This document shows positions 37,101-49,100 of a DNA stretch of 64,000 nt, in pieces. The notes under the pieces were generated by a model that saw only the letters and a list, made by a program, of their open reading frames with translations, was not told where the DNA came from and did not search any database. Origin of the DNA: Atrichornis clamosus (lineage: Eukaryota > Chordata > Aves > Passeriformes > Menuridae). Location of the stretch: NCBI GenBank assembly GCA_013400975.1, contig WBMZ01000202.1:14865-78864 (forward strand). Reading direction: 5' to 3'. A program made the translations under genes and the position numbers. Numbering within the stretch: the first letter of the stretch is position 1; each line of letters opens with the position of its first letter.

Positions 37101-40100
37101 CAATAACAGCAGAGCAACAGGATTCTGATTACATGGTAATAATGTGGGTCTCCCAGCAAGGCCACAGCTATTACAGAGCGATTAGCCATCAGCACCTGGA
37201 GAAACTCCATTTCCACTGACTGCCTCAATCTCCTCCACAAGTCATTTACAAGTATATGATCCTAATTTCTATTAAAAAAACCACACACAACATGCTGGGA
37301 CTGGAAGATTATTTGGACAATTTGGATCAACCTATTTGATAGTTTAATGTGGTTTTGGATTTTTTTTTTTTTTCATGTATTTTATGTCTTTCCTTTTATC
37401 CCCTCCCATAAAACGCCTGGAGCATGATCAAGCAGATGAAAAGCAGAACTAGTTTTAATTCTTAGATTTGATGATTTTCTTTGCTTAAAGAGACAGGAAG
37501 CTGCCGAAGCCATGTGGATGCCAGTTCCAGTTTGGAACCCCTCATTTCAGCAGGATCCATTCCCACCTCCCACACTGAGAAGCTGGAAGTGCTCTCTCAG
37601 TGCTCCCACAACCAGTGCAGGTACCAGGAATCCCAGCTCCCGGTGGGGTTGTCCAGCTCCACAAACTGGTTGAGTTCTTCACACAACCAGGAAAGCAGGG
37701 GCAGGCAGGCACCAGACTGGACACAAGGAGGCTGTTCCCGACCCAGGTTGTCTCACAAACGACTCAAGTTAACATTTGGGATTCTCAAGTTTATCCCACA
37801 CTTAGGAAGGAACAACAGAACATGCCAAATAATTCCACCTTGTGCCAGGAATACCACAGAAGGTGGATGCTCCATGCAAACAAGGACAATAGATTTTAAC
37901 TGCACTGAGACTGTCATGATACAGAAATACAGCACATTTTAATGTCACTTCCCATGGCTCTGTCACTCATACAACAATTTTACCACCAGGGAGAGAGACA
38001 GAGTACATTCTTCAGAGCATCGGGAGATAGTGAAGACTGACCTGATGTGTTTAAGACCTTACAAGTCTTTTATCCCATCAAAATTAAAGGGGAGAAGTCC
38101 TGACCTGACAGATTAGAAGGAGAAACAATGACCTGGTGGCTTCAGAAAGGTGCAGCTACATCCAGTCAAAGAAAAGGGCAAGTTTTACGTGGGATAAATA
38201 AAGGATGCAACTGTTGCATCTGTTCAGAAACCAAACAGAAAACCCCACACCTAAGGAACCTCCTGACCTCTCCCAAAGCAGACAGAACTGTCCTGCACAG
38301 CCACAGAGATCCAGAGGGAGGATGAAGGGAGCTTACCTTGCTCTGGGTGAACTCCCTGAACATGGCAGCCAGGCCGTCGTCATCGACGTCGCTGTCGGTT
38401 TTGATGGCAACGTTGAGGATGTGGATGGGCTCCTCCCGGGCACTCTGCAAGGCCAAGGGAACATTCCCCATGCTCAAAGAGTCAACAACTCATCACCTCG
38501 GAGTCCTCAAACCAGGCTCCCTAAATCCAGCTCTAAAGCAGAGATGCCCTGGGGGAAATGACCTCAGTGGAGCACCAAGGGCAACCGTGAGGGGAATCCT
38601 TGACCAAACAGCCTCACAAATCTGCAATTTCACAAAAGTCAATGTTCACCATCATCAAACAGGAGCTTCACTTGCAGAACTCAAGTCTGAGGGTCACCTC
38701 TGACCTGGGTAACCCCAGAGTTTCACTTGGCTGCAGACAGGACACAGGGGCAGGGCCTCTCTTTACAAGATGCAGCACAAGGACAAGTAAAGTAATTAAA
38801 TGAAGCAAATACAAAGTGCAGGGACAAAACAATGTGAGTTTTCATATCTATGACAACATGAAATAATGTGGAAACATCAATTACATTAGAACTCCAGGCA
38901 GTTTCAAATTCAGCCTTTAGGAGCCCATGGTTAACTGGGAAAAACTGAGTATGAACGGGGAATTACCTTGGTGAGGTGAGGGGGATGTAAAGAGTGGTAT
39001 CTGAGGACATTAAGGCTGGCAGTAACATTCTGGAAAAGACTACAGTGCTTACACACATCAGGGTCAAGGGATCAGCTGAAAACAAAGCCCTGGTGTGGAC
39101 ACAGACTGTATTCCAAGAGCTTCCCACCGTGGTGGAGCAGCTACCTGTGTCTCTAAGGGAAACTGGACTTCCATCCCTACGGATTATGGACCACCTGCTT
39201 CCTCTGCACCTGTTCTCCACGACAGTGTAAAAACTGAGCTGCTCCACTCAGCTTTTCCTCCTAAAATCAGTTCTAAGAGGTAGAACAGAGGGAAGAATCA
39301 GGATTTTAGGTGACTGGGAAGGGTGTAAGACAGAAAACACGGCAAGTCAGGCTTAGGACAAAGGCAGATGAAGACACAGTTCAGCATCCTGGTGCACAGA
39401 GACAGTCTGGAGACTTAATGGTGGGTTTAAACTCTCAGTTACACTGCTGTGGATGGAGTAATTCTGCTGATGTTAAAAGCCATAAACTAAATTTACATGG
39501 CTGAGCCATAGTTTTAGAACAGAGCTGGAAAGCAGCCACCAAGCTTGCTGTGGAACAAGCAAGCAAATCACATCATAAATACACAAAACTCCTGCTTCCA
39601 GCACTCCAGGCAGGGAGGGTATCCAGCCTCAGTCCTGCTTCCAGCCTGGGAGCACCCTCCAGAGAGAAACCCACCCTACCTTGTCTTCATCATACAGGGA
39701 AGCGTGGCCGGCCTCGGGGAACGTCGGGCTCTGCGGGGGAGAGTCGCAGAAGCATCCCATCACTTCATCAAAGATCCTGGGAAAACCAGGGAAGGACCAG
39801 TCACCACCACACCACTGCCAGCACACAGAGCTCCCAGCACCCACCCCACCATCCTGGGAGGAAAGGGCTCCTTCCCTTGCTGGACTCAGAGATGAGGAGG
39901 CAATTCCTCAAACCAGAGTCTGGATCATCCAATATTTGTCAGAGACCTCCCAGGTGCAGGCTGAGGGCTCTGCTGGGGGGTTTGCCCACCCCAGGAGGTT
40001 GGAAGCACAAAGAACTCCCCACACACACATCCACGGAGAGTTAGGAGAAGCCAGCACATTCCCAAATGGTCTCCAACCAGCAGGAACCCGGGATGCTGAT

Positions 40101-43100
40101 CCTTCTGGCTGCAAACTGCCCCTACAGCAGCCTGCAAGCGCAGTTAGCTCAGGGAGACGGACACAGGGATCCAAACAGGCAGCTCCTCGAACTTGCAAAC
40201 ACACCCAGGATCAGTCTAAACCTGAGTCTAGAGCAGGCACAGCCCAGGTGGGAAGGTGGGAAGGTGGGCACACGTGCAAGCACAGCCCTTCCCCACACAC
40301 CTGACGAAGTCCTCGAAGGTGCGGAAGGAGACCATCCCTCCCATGCGCTGGCAGGGCGGAGTGAAGGAGTTGTCCAGCAGCACGTCACTCACACTGGCCA
40401 CGTGCACCATCCCGTAGTGGTTGAGGTTGGAGGAGAAGGACATTCTAAACAGCAAGCCAACAGGAGCACAGTCAGGAGGGCCAGGGCAGGGGAGAGCAGC
40501 ACTGGAAGCAGGCCTGGGCGTGGGGCTCCCACCAACCGGAGCGTGGCTGCTCCTCACCCAACAGAGCTGCTGGATTTCCCAGCACGCCGGACCTGCCTGC
40601 TCCAGAGCCCCTGCCACGCCTCTGGTGCCACTAAAGCCCTTACCTGGATGTTGTCCCAAGGCACAGGAACGATCAGAGTTAGCAAATAATGTCATCATCC
40701 CTTAAAACAGGCATTTTTTGAGATGACAGGAGAATTCTGACTATGCAAAGCCAAACTTGTTTTTCCTCCTGTCTGTATATTTTGCTTTACAGGTGGAATA
40801 TGAGATAAACAGCAACAATTCTAAGATTTGACACTTGAAAGATCTAGTACATTTTTACAAATTAGATTGAAGCACACCATGCTGTATTATCTTATTGATC
40901 CCATGATTTTTCTGACCAGACTATAATTTACACTCCTCAAATGCAGTGTGGTACAGTGACCTCTCCAATATTCTTTACTGGAAATGGGGTTTTCCACAGT
41001 CTTACACTCATATTCCTACTTTAAATAAATCCCTGTACAGTACCTTCTGCTCTAACTAATGTGCTCCTCCAGCTAATTTAATCCATATTTTAAAAATATT
41101 GCAACTCCTCCTGTTCATTTATTTTACCCAGTTTTGGTTGCTAGAAGTGGCAGGTGAGGAAGACAAGCAGGAACACATTTACCTGAAGGAGCAGGGAAGG
41201 AGCAGAGCTGCCCCCTTACTGCTGTGATGGACATGCCTGAGACACCCATCTCTCATCCAGGACCAATCCCTCATTTAATGAGGACTGGAGCAGATTCCCA
41301 CGAGCTCAGAGGGAGAGCAAAACGTACACAACTGGATCAAACCTTCCTCTGGCGACCACAGCTGGGGTTTGCCTTCTCTGCAGTAATCCTTTTTCATTTC
41401 TGAGCTGTGCTACGGACTCTCTTAACCCTCTGACTTCCTTCAAGAGCTCCCTGCAACGCGGTGAGACCTCTGAAGAGACACAGGCAGGGAGCTGGCCCAG
41501 GGCAGTGCCCTGTGACACGGGGACCCCGCGCTCCTGGGGCCTGGCGACACAGTGACTTCACTCTGGTCCTCCCCACCTGGTGCCACAGCGGGAGGACACA
41601 CAAAAAAGGCATCGGGGAACTGACGGAGCACAGCACGCGGTGCCTCGGAGCCTGTGCAGCGCGAGGGGTGCTCAGCTGGGTGTTGGACGAGATGCCAGTG
41701 GCACGGTGGGAAAAGCGGGGCCAGCCCCGCCGAGCCAGGACCTGGCTGAGCACTGCTGACACAGCCACGGACCAGCTTTGCTGAGCTTGCCTTCTTTCCA
41801 CACACCAAACCCACTGTGATATGGCCCTAAGTATAGTGTTAACAAGTCTAAAGCACCACCAGTGTGATTAATAGCTCTCCATGCTTAAAGTCACTCTCTG
41901 TTTCCGCAATTTATCTCTGATTAAGAGCCGTGAGACTTCCAAGCCCATTTTTACTATTTTTCCCTAAATAGGCTTGTAAGCAGTAATAAATAATAGGTAT
42001 TCACGTTTTGAAAGAGAGGAATTTTTCAGGACATGCCTTGGTGTACATTTCTTACAACTAATACAAAAACCATCACAGAACAGGAACTAAACAAAAAGAC
42101 AGCAGACATTTTTCATGTATTATTTAAAACAAGAAATACTTTTCAACCGAGACACAGGAGGAAAAATTAGCGTCCAAACCACAACAAAACATGCTGTCAG
42201 CTGTTGGAGATGTAGATTCATCTATGGTGTGAGGGAGGTGAAACAGCCTCGACAAATTCTAAGCTATGGCCAAGAAACTGGGGTAGCAACAGGTTGGGCT
42301 GGGAGGAACTGCCTGGGGTCACTGTGACACCCTGCCAGAGGGTCACCACCTGGGAACCCAGTGCCAAAAAAGACCCTAGAAGCAGCACTTTGCTGTGTAC
42401 CATACTGCAGATGAGCTGAGTCACCCAGCAAAATTAATTTCAAAGATTGCTGCATGCAAAGGTTTGGGTTTGTTTTTTTTTAACAGTAAAGAAAAGCTGA
42501 AAACATGTTTTAGACAAAGGGAGAGGAAAAGGGGAGGAAAAAGAAGAGTTATGGTTGAGAGTTTCTCAAGTAAAGAGAAGGGCACTACAACAAAACATGT
42601 TAAAACATTCAGGGTTAGGCTACTTCTTTCTAGTCTGTCTTTTGAAATTTGAAAAGATGACGAGTACCGTACCTGTTTAGCGTGGGGATGTTCCCTCTGT
42701 AATCAAACAACCACAGTTAGTCACAGACTGGTTAGTGAAAGCCATCATCAAGAACCATCATCAAGCTGATGCACAGACCAGCAACATGTTCACAGTTTAC
42801 TCTCCCAAATTTCTCAGCTGCCAGGGAGAACTCCCTGCCAGGGGCCCTGAGGAGGCACCCCCCGCCTGACTTCGCTTGCCACGGGCAGAGCCAGGCCATG
42901 CAGAGAACATGCAAATAATAACAAAACATCCCAGGAAAACACATTGCATTGGTACCCCACGTCCCCATTCACCTTTTACAGTCCCCGCTTCAAGCCCTTT
43001 GCACACACCAAGTGCAAGGCAAGACCAGAGGGGAGCTTGCCCTCCCTGACAGAACAGCAAACAGCAGAGATGCTAAAAAATGACCATCTCACACAGGAAA

Positions 43101-46100
43101 AGTGCAACAGGTTGAGGGAAATAAGCCAAACCCTCACTGCCAAACCTCCAGGCCAAGCAGCAGCCCACGCACCAGCTCCCACAAAGCAGGAACAAAGCAA
43201 ACACACACAGCACCTTGGAATACTCTGCTTTTTCAGCATTCAGTACTAAAAAGAACAACCTTAAGGCTAAAAGGAACAAACTTAAGGCTGATTTCAGGAA
43301 AACGTTACCATTCCTTTTATAATATCAGCCCACCTCTCCACGTATTTGCGTGCAGACCAGGGCTCAGTGATGCACACAAGGCACAGAGGAGTGAGGGACA
43401 CATTTTCACACCAGCACAGCCCAGCCCACTCCAGGTACAGCCAGGAGAGTGCTCCATGCAAGACGGAAAAATTGCTGGGATCTGACAGGCAAAATAACGA
43501 AGATCAAATAAAAAATAAAATCCCTGTACACACAGGAGGTTTGTGCAAAGAGATCAGCCAGAATTAAAAGATGGAAAGGAAAGCTTTGAGGAGCACATAA
43601 TTGGATATTCCCCTTCTTCCCTGCAGATCAAACCACAGACTTTTTTGACATCCTAGACCATGTCAGGATGAGCATGAGGCCTCAGTACTTAATGCCCAGT
43701 GTGTCCCATGGTCACACTGATCAATACCCAGCCAGACTTTTGTCACAGCAGAGTCACGTTCACTACAGGGTGCTGTGTTGGGTGCATTACTGGCAGAGGC
43801 ACAAAAACTTCCCACAATCTCCTTAAGCCATATGGGGAAAAATAAAAAAATACCTAAAAACGTATCTGTTATGGTAAATAATACAGTAATTTAATTTTTG
43901 CGGGGATGGTGGGGAGAAACCGTGTGCTGCAGAGCCTTTGGTCAGGACAGAATGGGCCACGAGGCCTCAGGGGGTTGGGACTATTTTTTGAGCTTGGCAA
44001 AGAGTGGGAAAGCTGCATGTGATCTACTTCAGACGGAAAAAATAGTCTGGAGAGGACTGGCAGTTCCTACCCCCAGCAGGAACACTCCTGTAGCCGTCCC
44101 TGGAAGGCTTTCAGAAAACAGAGGGAGCAAAAAACAGTGTAACAAATGTTCACTGCAGCCTCCAAAAGGGCACCCTGGTGCTGTGCTCTGGGAACTGTCT
44201 CCAGCCACTCCACACAGGGCTGGAGAGGCCAAGGCAGGAATGGCAAGGAGGAAAACAGGAGATCCAGTGGCAGGGAAAAATGGAAGAGCAGTCCCAGCTG
44301 CACACTGGGGCTGGCTTTGTATCTGCAGGGCTGTCAGCCATGGTGGGCTTTTCCTAACAGGAGCTGCTGCACCATCCCTGGGCACTGGGATGCTGGAGAG
44401 GTGAAGGTTTGGTGTCCGCAGCACCAGCAGGCCCTGGGGAAAGGCACCGAGTGCCCTGAGCTGCCTCTGGTGGCTCTGACAAAGAGCCCGGGCTGTGACC
44501 AGCCCCGGGACACTCCACAGCCAGGGGAGGGTGGGCAGGGGTGAGGGAGGGGATTCTGCCCCTCTGCTCTCCTCACACCCCACCTGGAGCACTGCCCCCC
44601 CAGTTCTGGTGTCCCCAGTGCAAAAAGGACATGGGACTGCTGGAGCAGGTCCAGGGGAGGCCACGAAGTTGATGAAGGGACTGGAGAAGACTCTGCATCA
44701 GGAACTGCAGTGTCAGGACAAGGGGGAATGGCTTCGAACCGAAAGAGAGCAGGTTTAGATGGGATATTGGGAAGAAATTCTTCCCTGAGAGGGTGGTGAG
44801 CCCTGGCACAGGTTGCCCAGAGAAGCTGTGGCTGCCCCTGGATCCCTGGAAGTGTCCAAGGCCAGGTTGGATGGGGCTTGGAGCACCCTGGGAGAGCGGA
44901 AGGTGTCCCTGTCCATGGTAGGGGATGGAACAGGATGAGCTTTAAGGTCCATGCCAGGGCCGGGCTGTGCAGCCGGGGCCACGTCAGACCCCCCAGCAGC
45001 ACCAGGCCCGGGGCTGACACAGGCACAGCGATGGGGCAGTGCTGGCACTGCTCCCCCAGCCTCACACCCTGCCCTCCACACCAGTCCCAGCCCTCCTCCT
45101 GATCCCTCCTCAGCCCCCAAAACAGCCCTTCCTAACCAGCAACGCTGATCTCAGCAGGGATCTGCTCCGGCCCCGCGCCAGCTCTGCTGTCCCCATTGCT
45201 CCTGCTGCCCCTGCACCTCCTGGTCAGTCTGAATTTGGCTCCCCTTGCCCCCTCCTCCTTCCCTTTCCCTTTTCTGTGTGTGCTCTCCCCCACACCACGG
45301 CCACGCATGCAAAGCTCCAGCTGTGAGCGAGTGCCAGTGCAGGGCAAAGCTTTGGAAATGAGGCAGCAAAGCGGAATCAGCAGAGGTTGGCTCAATAACC
45401 CACTTGTAGTTATTAACAGCAGTACCACAGGAGAAAGAGCAATTCCACTGGCCCTGACCAGTGCCATTCCTCTTATGTTTCTTCATTTCTGCAGAAGAAT
45501 CTAACCAGAAGGCTGTGAAACATGCCTCAAACCATACATTTTGATTGGGTTTTTCCTCTCCCTCTTTCTTCCCTTATTCTTCTGCTCCCTCTGTGATTCA
45601 GCCAAGCTGAATCTGCTACTGAAGTCCAATTTGCATAAAATTATCGTCGTTCCATTCAGTTTGCTGCCCCTTCCACAGCCCCTTCTTTGCTCTGCTGGAA
45701 GATTTTGCCCTTTCCAAGGCAGGCAAGCCAAGGGAACAGCAGCACATTACTGCTGCCTGCTGCCTAATTAACATCAAACCTCAGCACGGAGCTGCAGGGA
45801 TTTACAGGTGTCCTGGAATCATTTTCCCCTCCTCCCTCCCGATACAAACCAGTCTCTCACAGCCAGGAGGGGACCTCAGGCTACCTGAGACCCCAGGAGT
45901 TATCCCTCTGGGGCTCCAGGTATGGTCAGAGCCCACAGCAGCACTGCTGGGTCACTCCTGGCATCCAAAGGCTGATGTAGGAGGCAGTTCCAGCAACTAC
46001 TCCATAGAAAATGCTTCCCCTTTGTCAGAAATTCAAATTTTATGAGTAGATCATTGTGAAATACAAGCAGGAAGAAACCTCTGCACACTGCTCTGAGTTT

Positions 46101-49100
46101 GGGGTTCTTAAAGAAGCACTGATTTGGAACAGGGATATTTAAATCGGGCTTTCAGCCTTCCAAATGGTTTCTACCTGTAAGTTGAGGAAGAGGCTGACAA
46201 AAAGGAACAACCAAAATACCCCATAGATGATAAAACATCAGGAGACAGCAAAGGAGAGATCATGCACCACTCTTAAGCCTTGAAGTCAGCAACATCAAAG
46301 TCCAAGGAGGGCATGAACAAACATCCACAAGCACAGAAGGAGGAGGTTCCGGGCAAAACCAAGCACAAGATACTTGAGACATTTATACTGATGGAAATAC
46401 CCTTGGATGGGGCTTGGAGCAGCCTGGTCTAGTGGGAGGTGTTCCTGTCCAGGGCACAGGGTGGGAATGAGAGGAGCTTTAAGGTCCCTTCCAGCCCAGG
46501 CCGTTCTGTGGTTTGAGGATGATGATGAAGTACAAAGCAACCAATGCCTAGGCTGGAATTCCAGCCCTGGAAGCATCATGGACACCAGGATGCAGTCCCA
46601 AGAATGAATTCAACCCAGACAAGGCATTTGCCTCTACATCCATGTCTGCTGAGTGTGTGCATTCCTGGCTCCAGAGGCAACCAGGCTGTGCTGGTTTTCA
46701 AGTTCCCAAAGTCACACTTGCTGTGAAGCTAAACAAGCCCATTATCAAAGCTAAAAGTCTTCATCTGCAGTGCTAAAACCTTCCTTACTTCCTCCTTCCA
46801 GTGGTACATCCTGATCCAGGATCCCTCAGGGCATCTCAAGGCCAAGTGTGGCAGCTGGGGGTGCTACTGGGACAAAGGGAAGGTGCCCAGATGGATTGGG
46901 AAGGGCATGGCTGAGGCATCAGGGAGCAGAACAGGCTGGGTTCTGCTTCAGTTTCCCTGGGGGCTCCACACATCAGAAGGCAGAGCCCTGGGGTACCCCT
47001 GCCACACCCCAAAATAAGGAGATATCCAGCACCTCTAAGTCACCTTGTCAGCACCTGCCTTAGCATCTGACACAGGGGACACATCCAGCCCCGAGGAAAA
47101 CAGGGATCTGTTTTGTGAGAACACATTTACCTCGGAGTTCTTCCCTCCTGATCCTCCAGCACATCTGCCACTGGGGAAGGAGGGATCAAGGGAGCAGCTG
47201 AACACCCTGGCTGGGGGAACGTGGTGAGCTGGAAGAAGGGGATGCTCTGGGAGGAGCAGGGCAGCAGCAGGCTCCAAGAGCTGGCTACAGCAGACAATGT
47301 CCCAGCTTAATTTAAACCTTACAGCTTCAGACATAAGAAAGGCTGTTGGAAAGCAGGAGAGGAGAGGGGATTAGAAAGAAACACTTTTGTTGAAAAAGCT
47401 CTATAATTCCCTCTCCTCGACACACAATGTTTCTTTGAACAGAAGATTTTAAGCCAAGATTAGGCAGGGCCTGTTCCATGAACACCTCAGAAAGGCCTTT
47501 CAGTGCCTGTCACCTGGGCTGCCACCCTCACAAAGGCAGCTGAGCCCTCTGAGCACCAGTCAATATTCCACTCACCTCCCGTCTCAGCAGGGCCGGCTGC
47601 ACAAGCGGGAAGCAAAGAACAGCTCAGGGCAGGGCTCATTTCTCCCTCCCATCTCCTCTCCCCAGGACTCTGGCTGGCTGCACGGGGCAGGTTATCCCCA
47701 GGCAAGGGCTCTGCACTCAGCAGTTGTAGCTGCACATCAGCATCCCAGAGATCCCCTTGGATCCAACCCTCCAGATTGGATTTCTGCTTGGAGAGGGCTC
47801 ACAAACTCCATTTGCTGCCAGATGGTGACACTGCACTCCTCATCTGCCCTGCACTGGGCACAAGGAATGCTGATGGATCTGTGAGGCCCTCTGTTGATTC
47901 CCATTATAACCTATTTTCCTCCCTATGACTTTCCCTTGCCATTCAGTGGGGATTCTTACATTAGGATGTTTTCTATTAATGTAAACAAATAATTCCCCCA
48001 TCAGTTTCTGCCCACAAAACCCACCAGGAGCAGGTTGCACTTCTGTGACTTTGTCAGCAGATTTAACAGCTTTTCTGTCCTCTCTGCTTCCCTGTGGGCA
48101 GCTGATGGCAATGCTTCTATGGCCAAAAATACAAAGTCTGAGCCTGAGCTGTGATCAGGCAACTCAGAAGTGGTGACTGGGATTGTTTCTGCCACAATTA
48201 AGTACAGGCATAGCAGGGTTAAATGCCAATAACAAAGAATTTAAATATAAATTTAAAAACCTAATTAGAATTTAAATCATTATCAGTTTGCTGTTTTCTC
48301 CACATGAATATTTGCTTCAATAAAATTTGGGCTCTCAAAGGTTCACAGGCATCTGACACAAAAGGTTTAAAAATTATCTGAGGAATTGGTGGAAAATGTG
48401 TGGCATCATAGAATACCAGCTCCAAAAGTGAATGTTCTCCCAAGGGCTCTCTGGTACCTGCTCCTGGTTCGTCAGCTCTGCAGAGCCTCAAGGGACATTT
48501 TGGGATATTTTGGCTTTGGGGTTTGCCCTTGGAAAGCATTTTTAGCTTTTCTAGTCTAAAAGTCGGTGCTACAAAAGATACAGAAAAGCACGTGATGAAC
48601 ACAGACCATGGTCAAGAACAACAAAGAAGACTTAAGCAGGACAGCGTCAGAGTTTTGAGATTTCTGTGTCCTGGGTTCAACACCAGCTGTGGCTTCAGAG
48701 TTCCTTAAACCCACACACCCCCGGGGCACCCTGTGCTTCCACCAGGCACCCTCCAGCCACCCCAGAGGGGAGCAAGAAGCTGCACCAAGCACCAGGAGCC
48801 AAATTCATCACTGGCAGCTGGAGGCACCTGCAAGGAGCTGAACCCGGCCCTGACCCTGCCTCCCTCTGCACAAGGAACACGATGCACTGTCCATCACCCA
48901 TCAGCCTGAGGAGCAGGACTGAGCTCGGAACACAGTCCCAGCCAATTCAGTGTAAGGAGAGAGGAGACCTCAGGACAAAGCCAGGAACAGCTCTCCTCTT
49001 CCAGCTGACCTTGTCTGATTAAGCTCGAGCACAGAGCAGAGCACAGGCAGCTTGGGCAGGCCAAAAATCCCCAAGCAACAAAGGTAACTGAGGCCAGCAG

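Noticed and set aside
39681..40304. Plus-strand open frame of 207 codons
   Set aside because: It is antisense to exon 16 and intron, low in complexity and without recognisable domains.
44334..45065. Minus-strand open frame of 243 codons
   Set aside because: Most of it is the reverse of a CR1 copy plus C-rich intron. It has no protein-family resemblance and no splice context.
48402..48425. CR1 tail-like CATAGAATACC
   Set aside because: It is too short to distinguish from chance.
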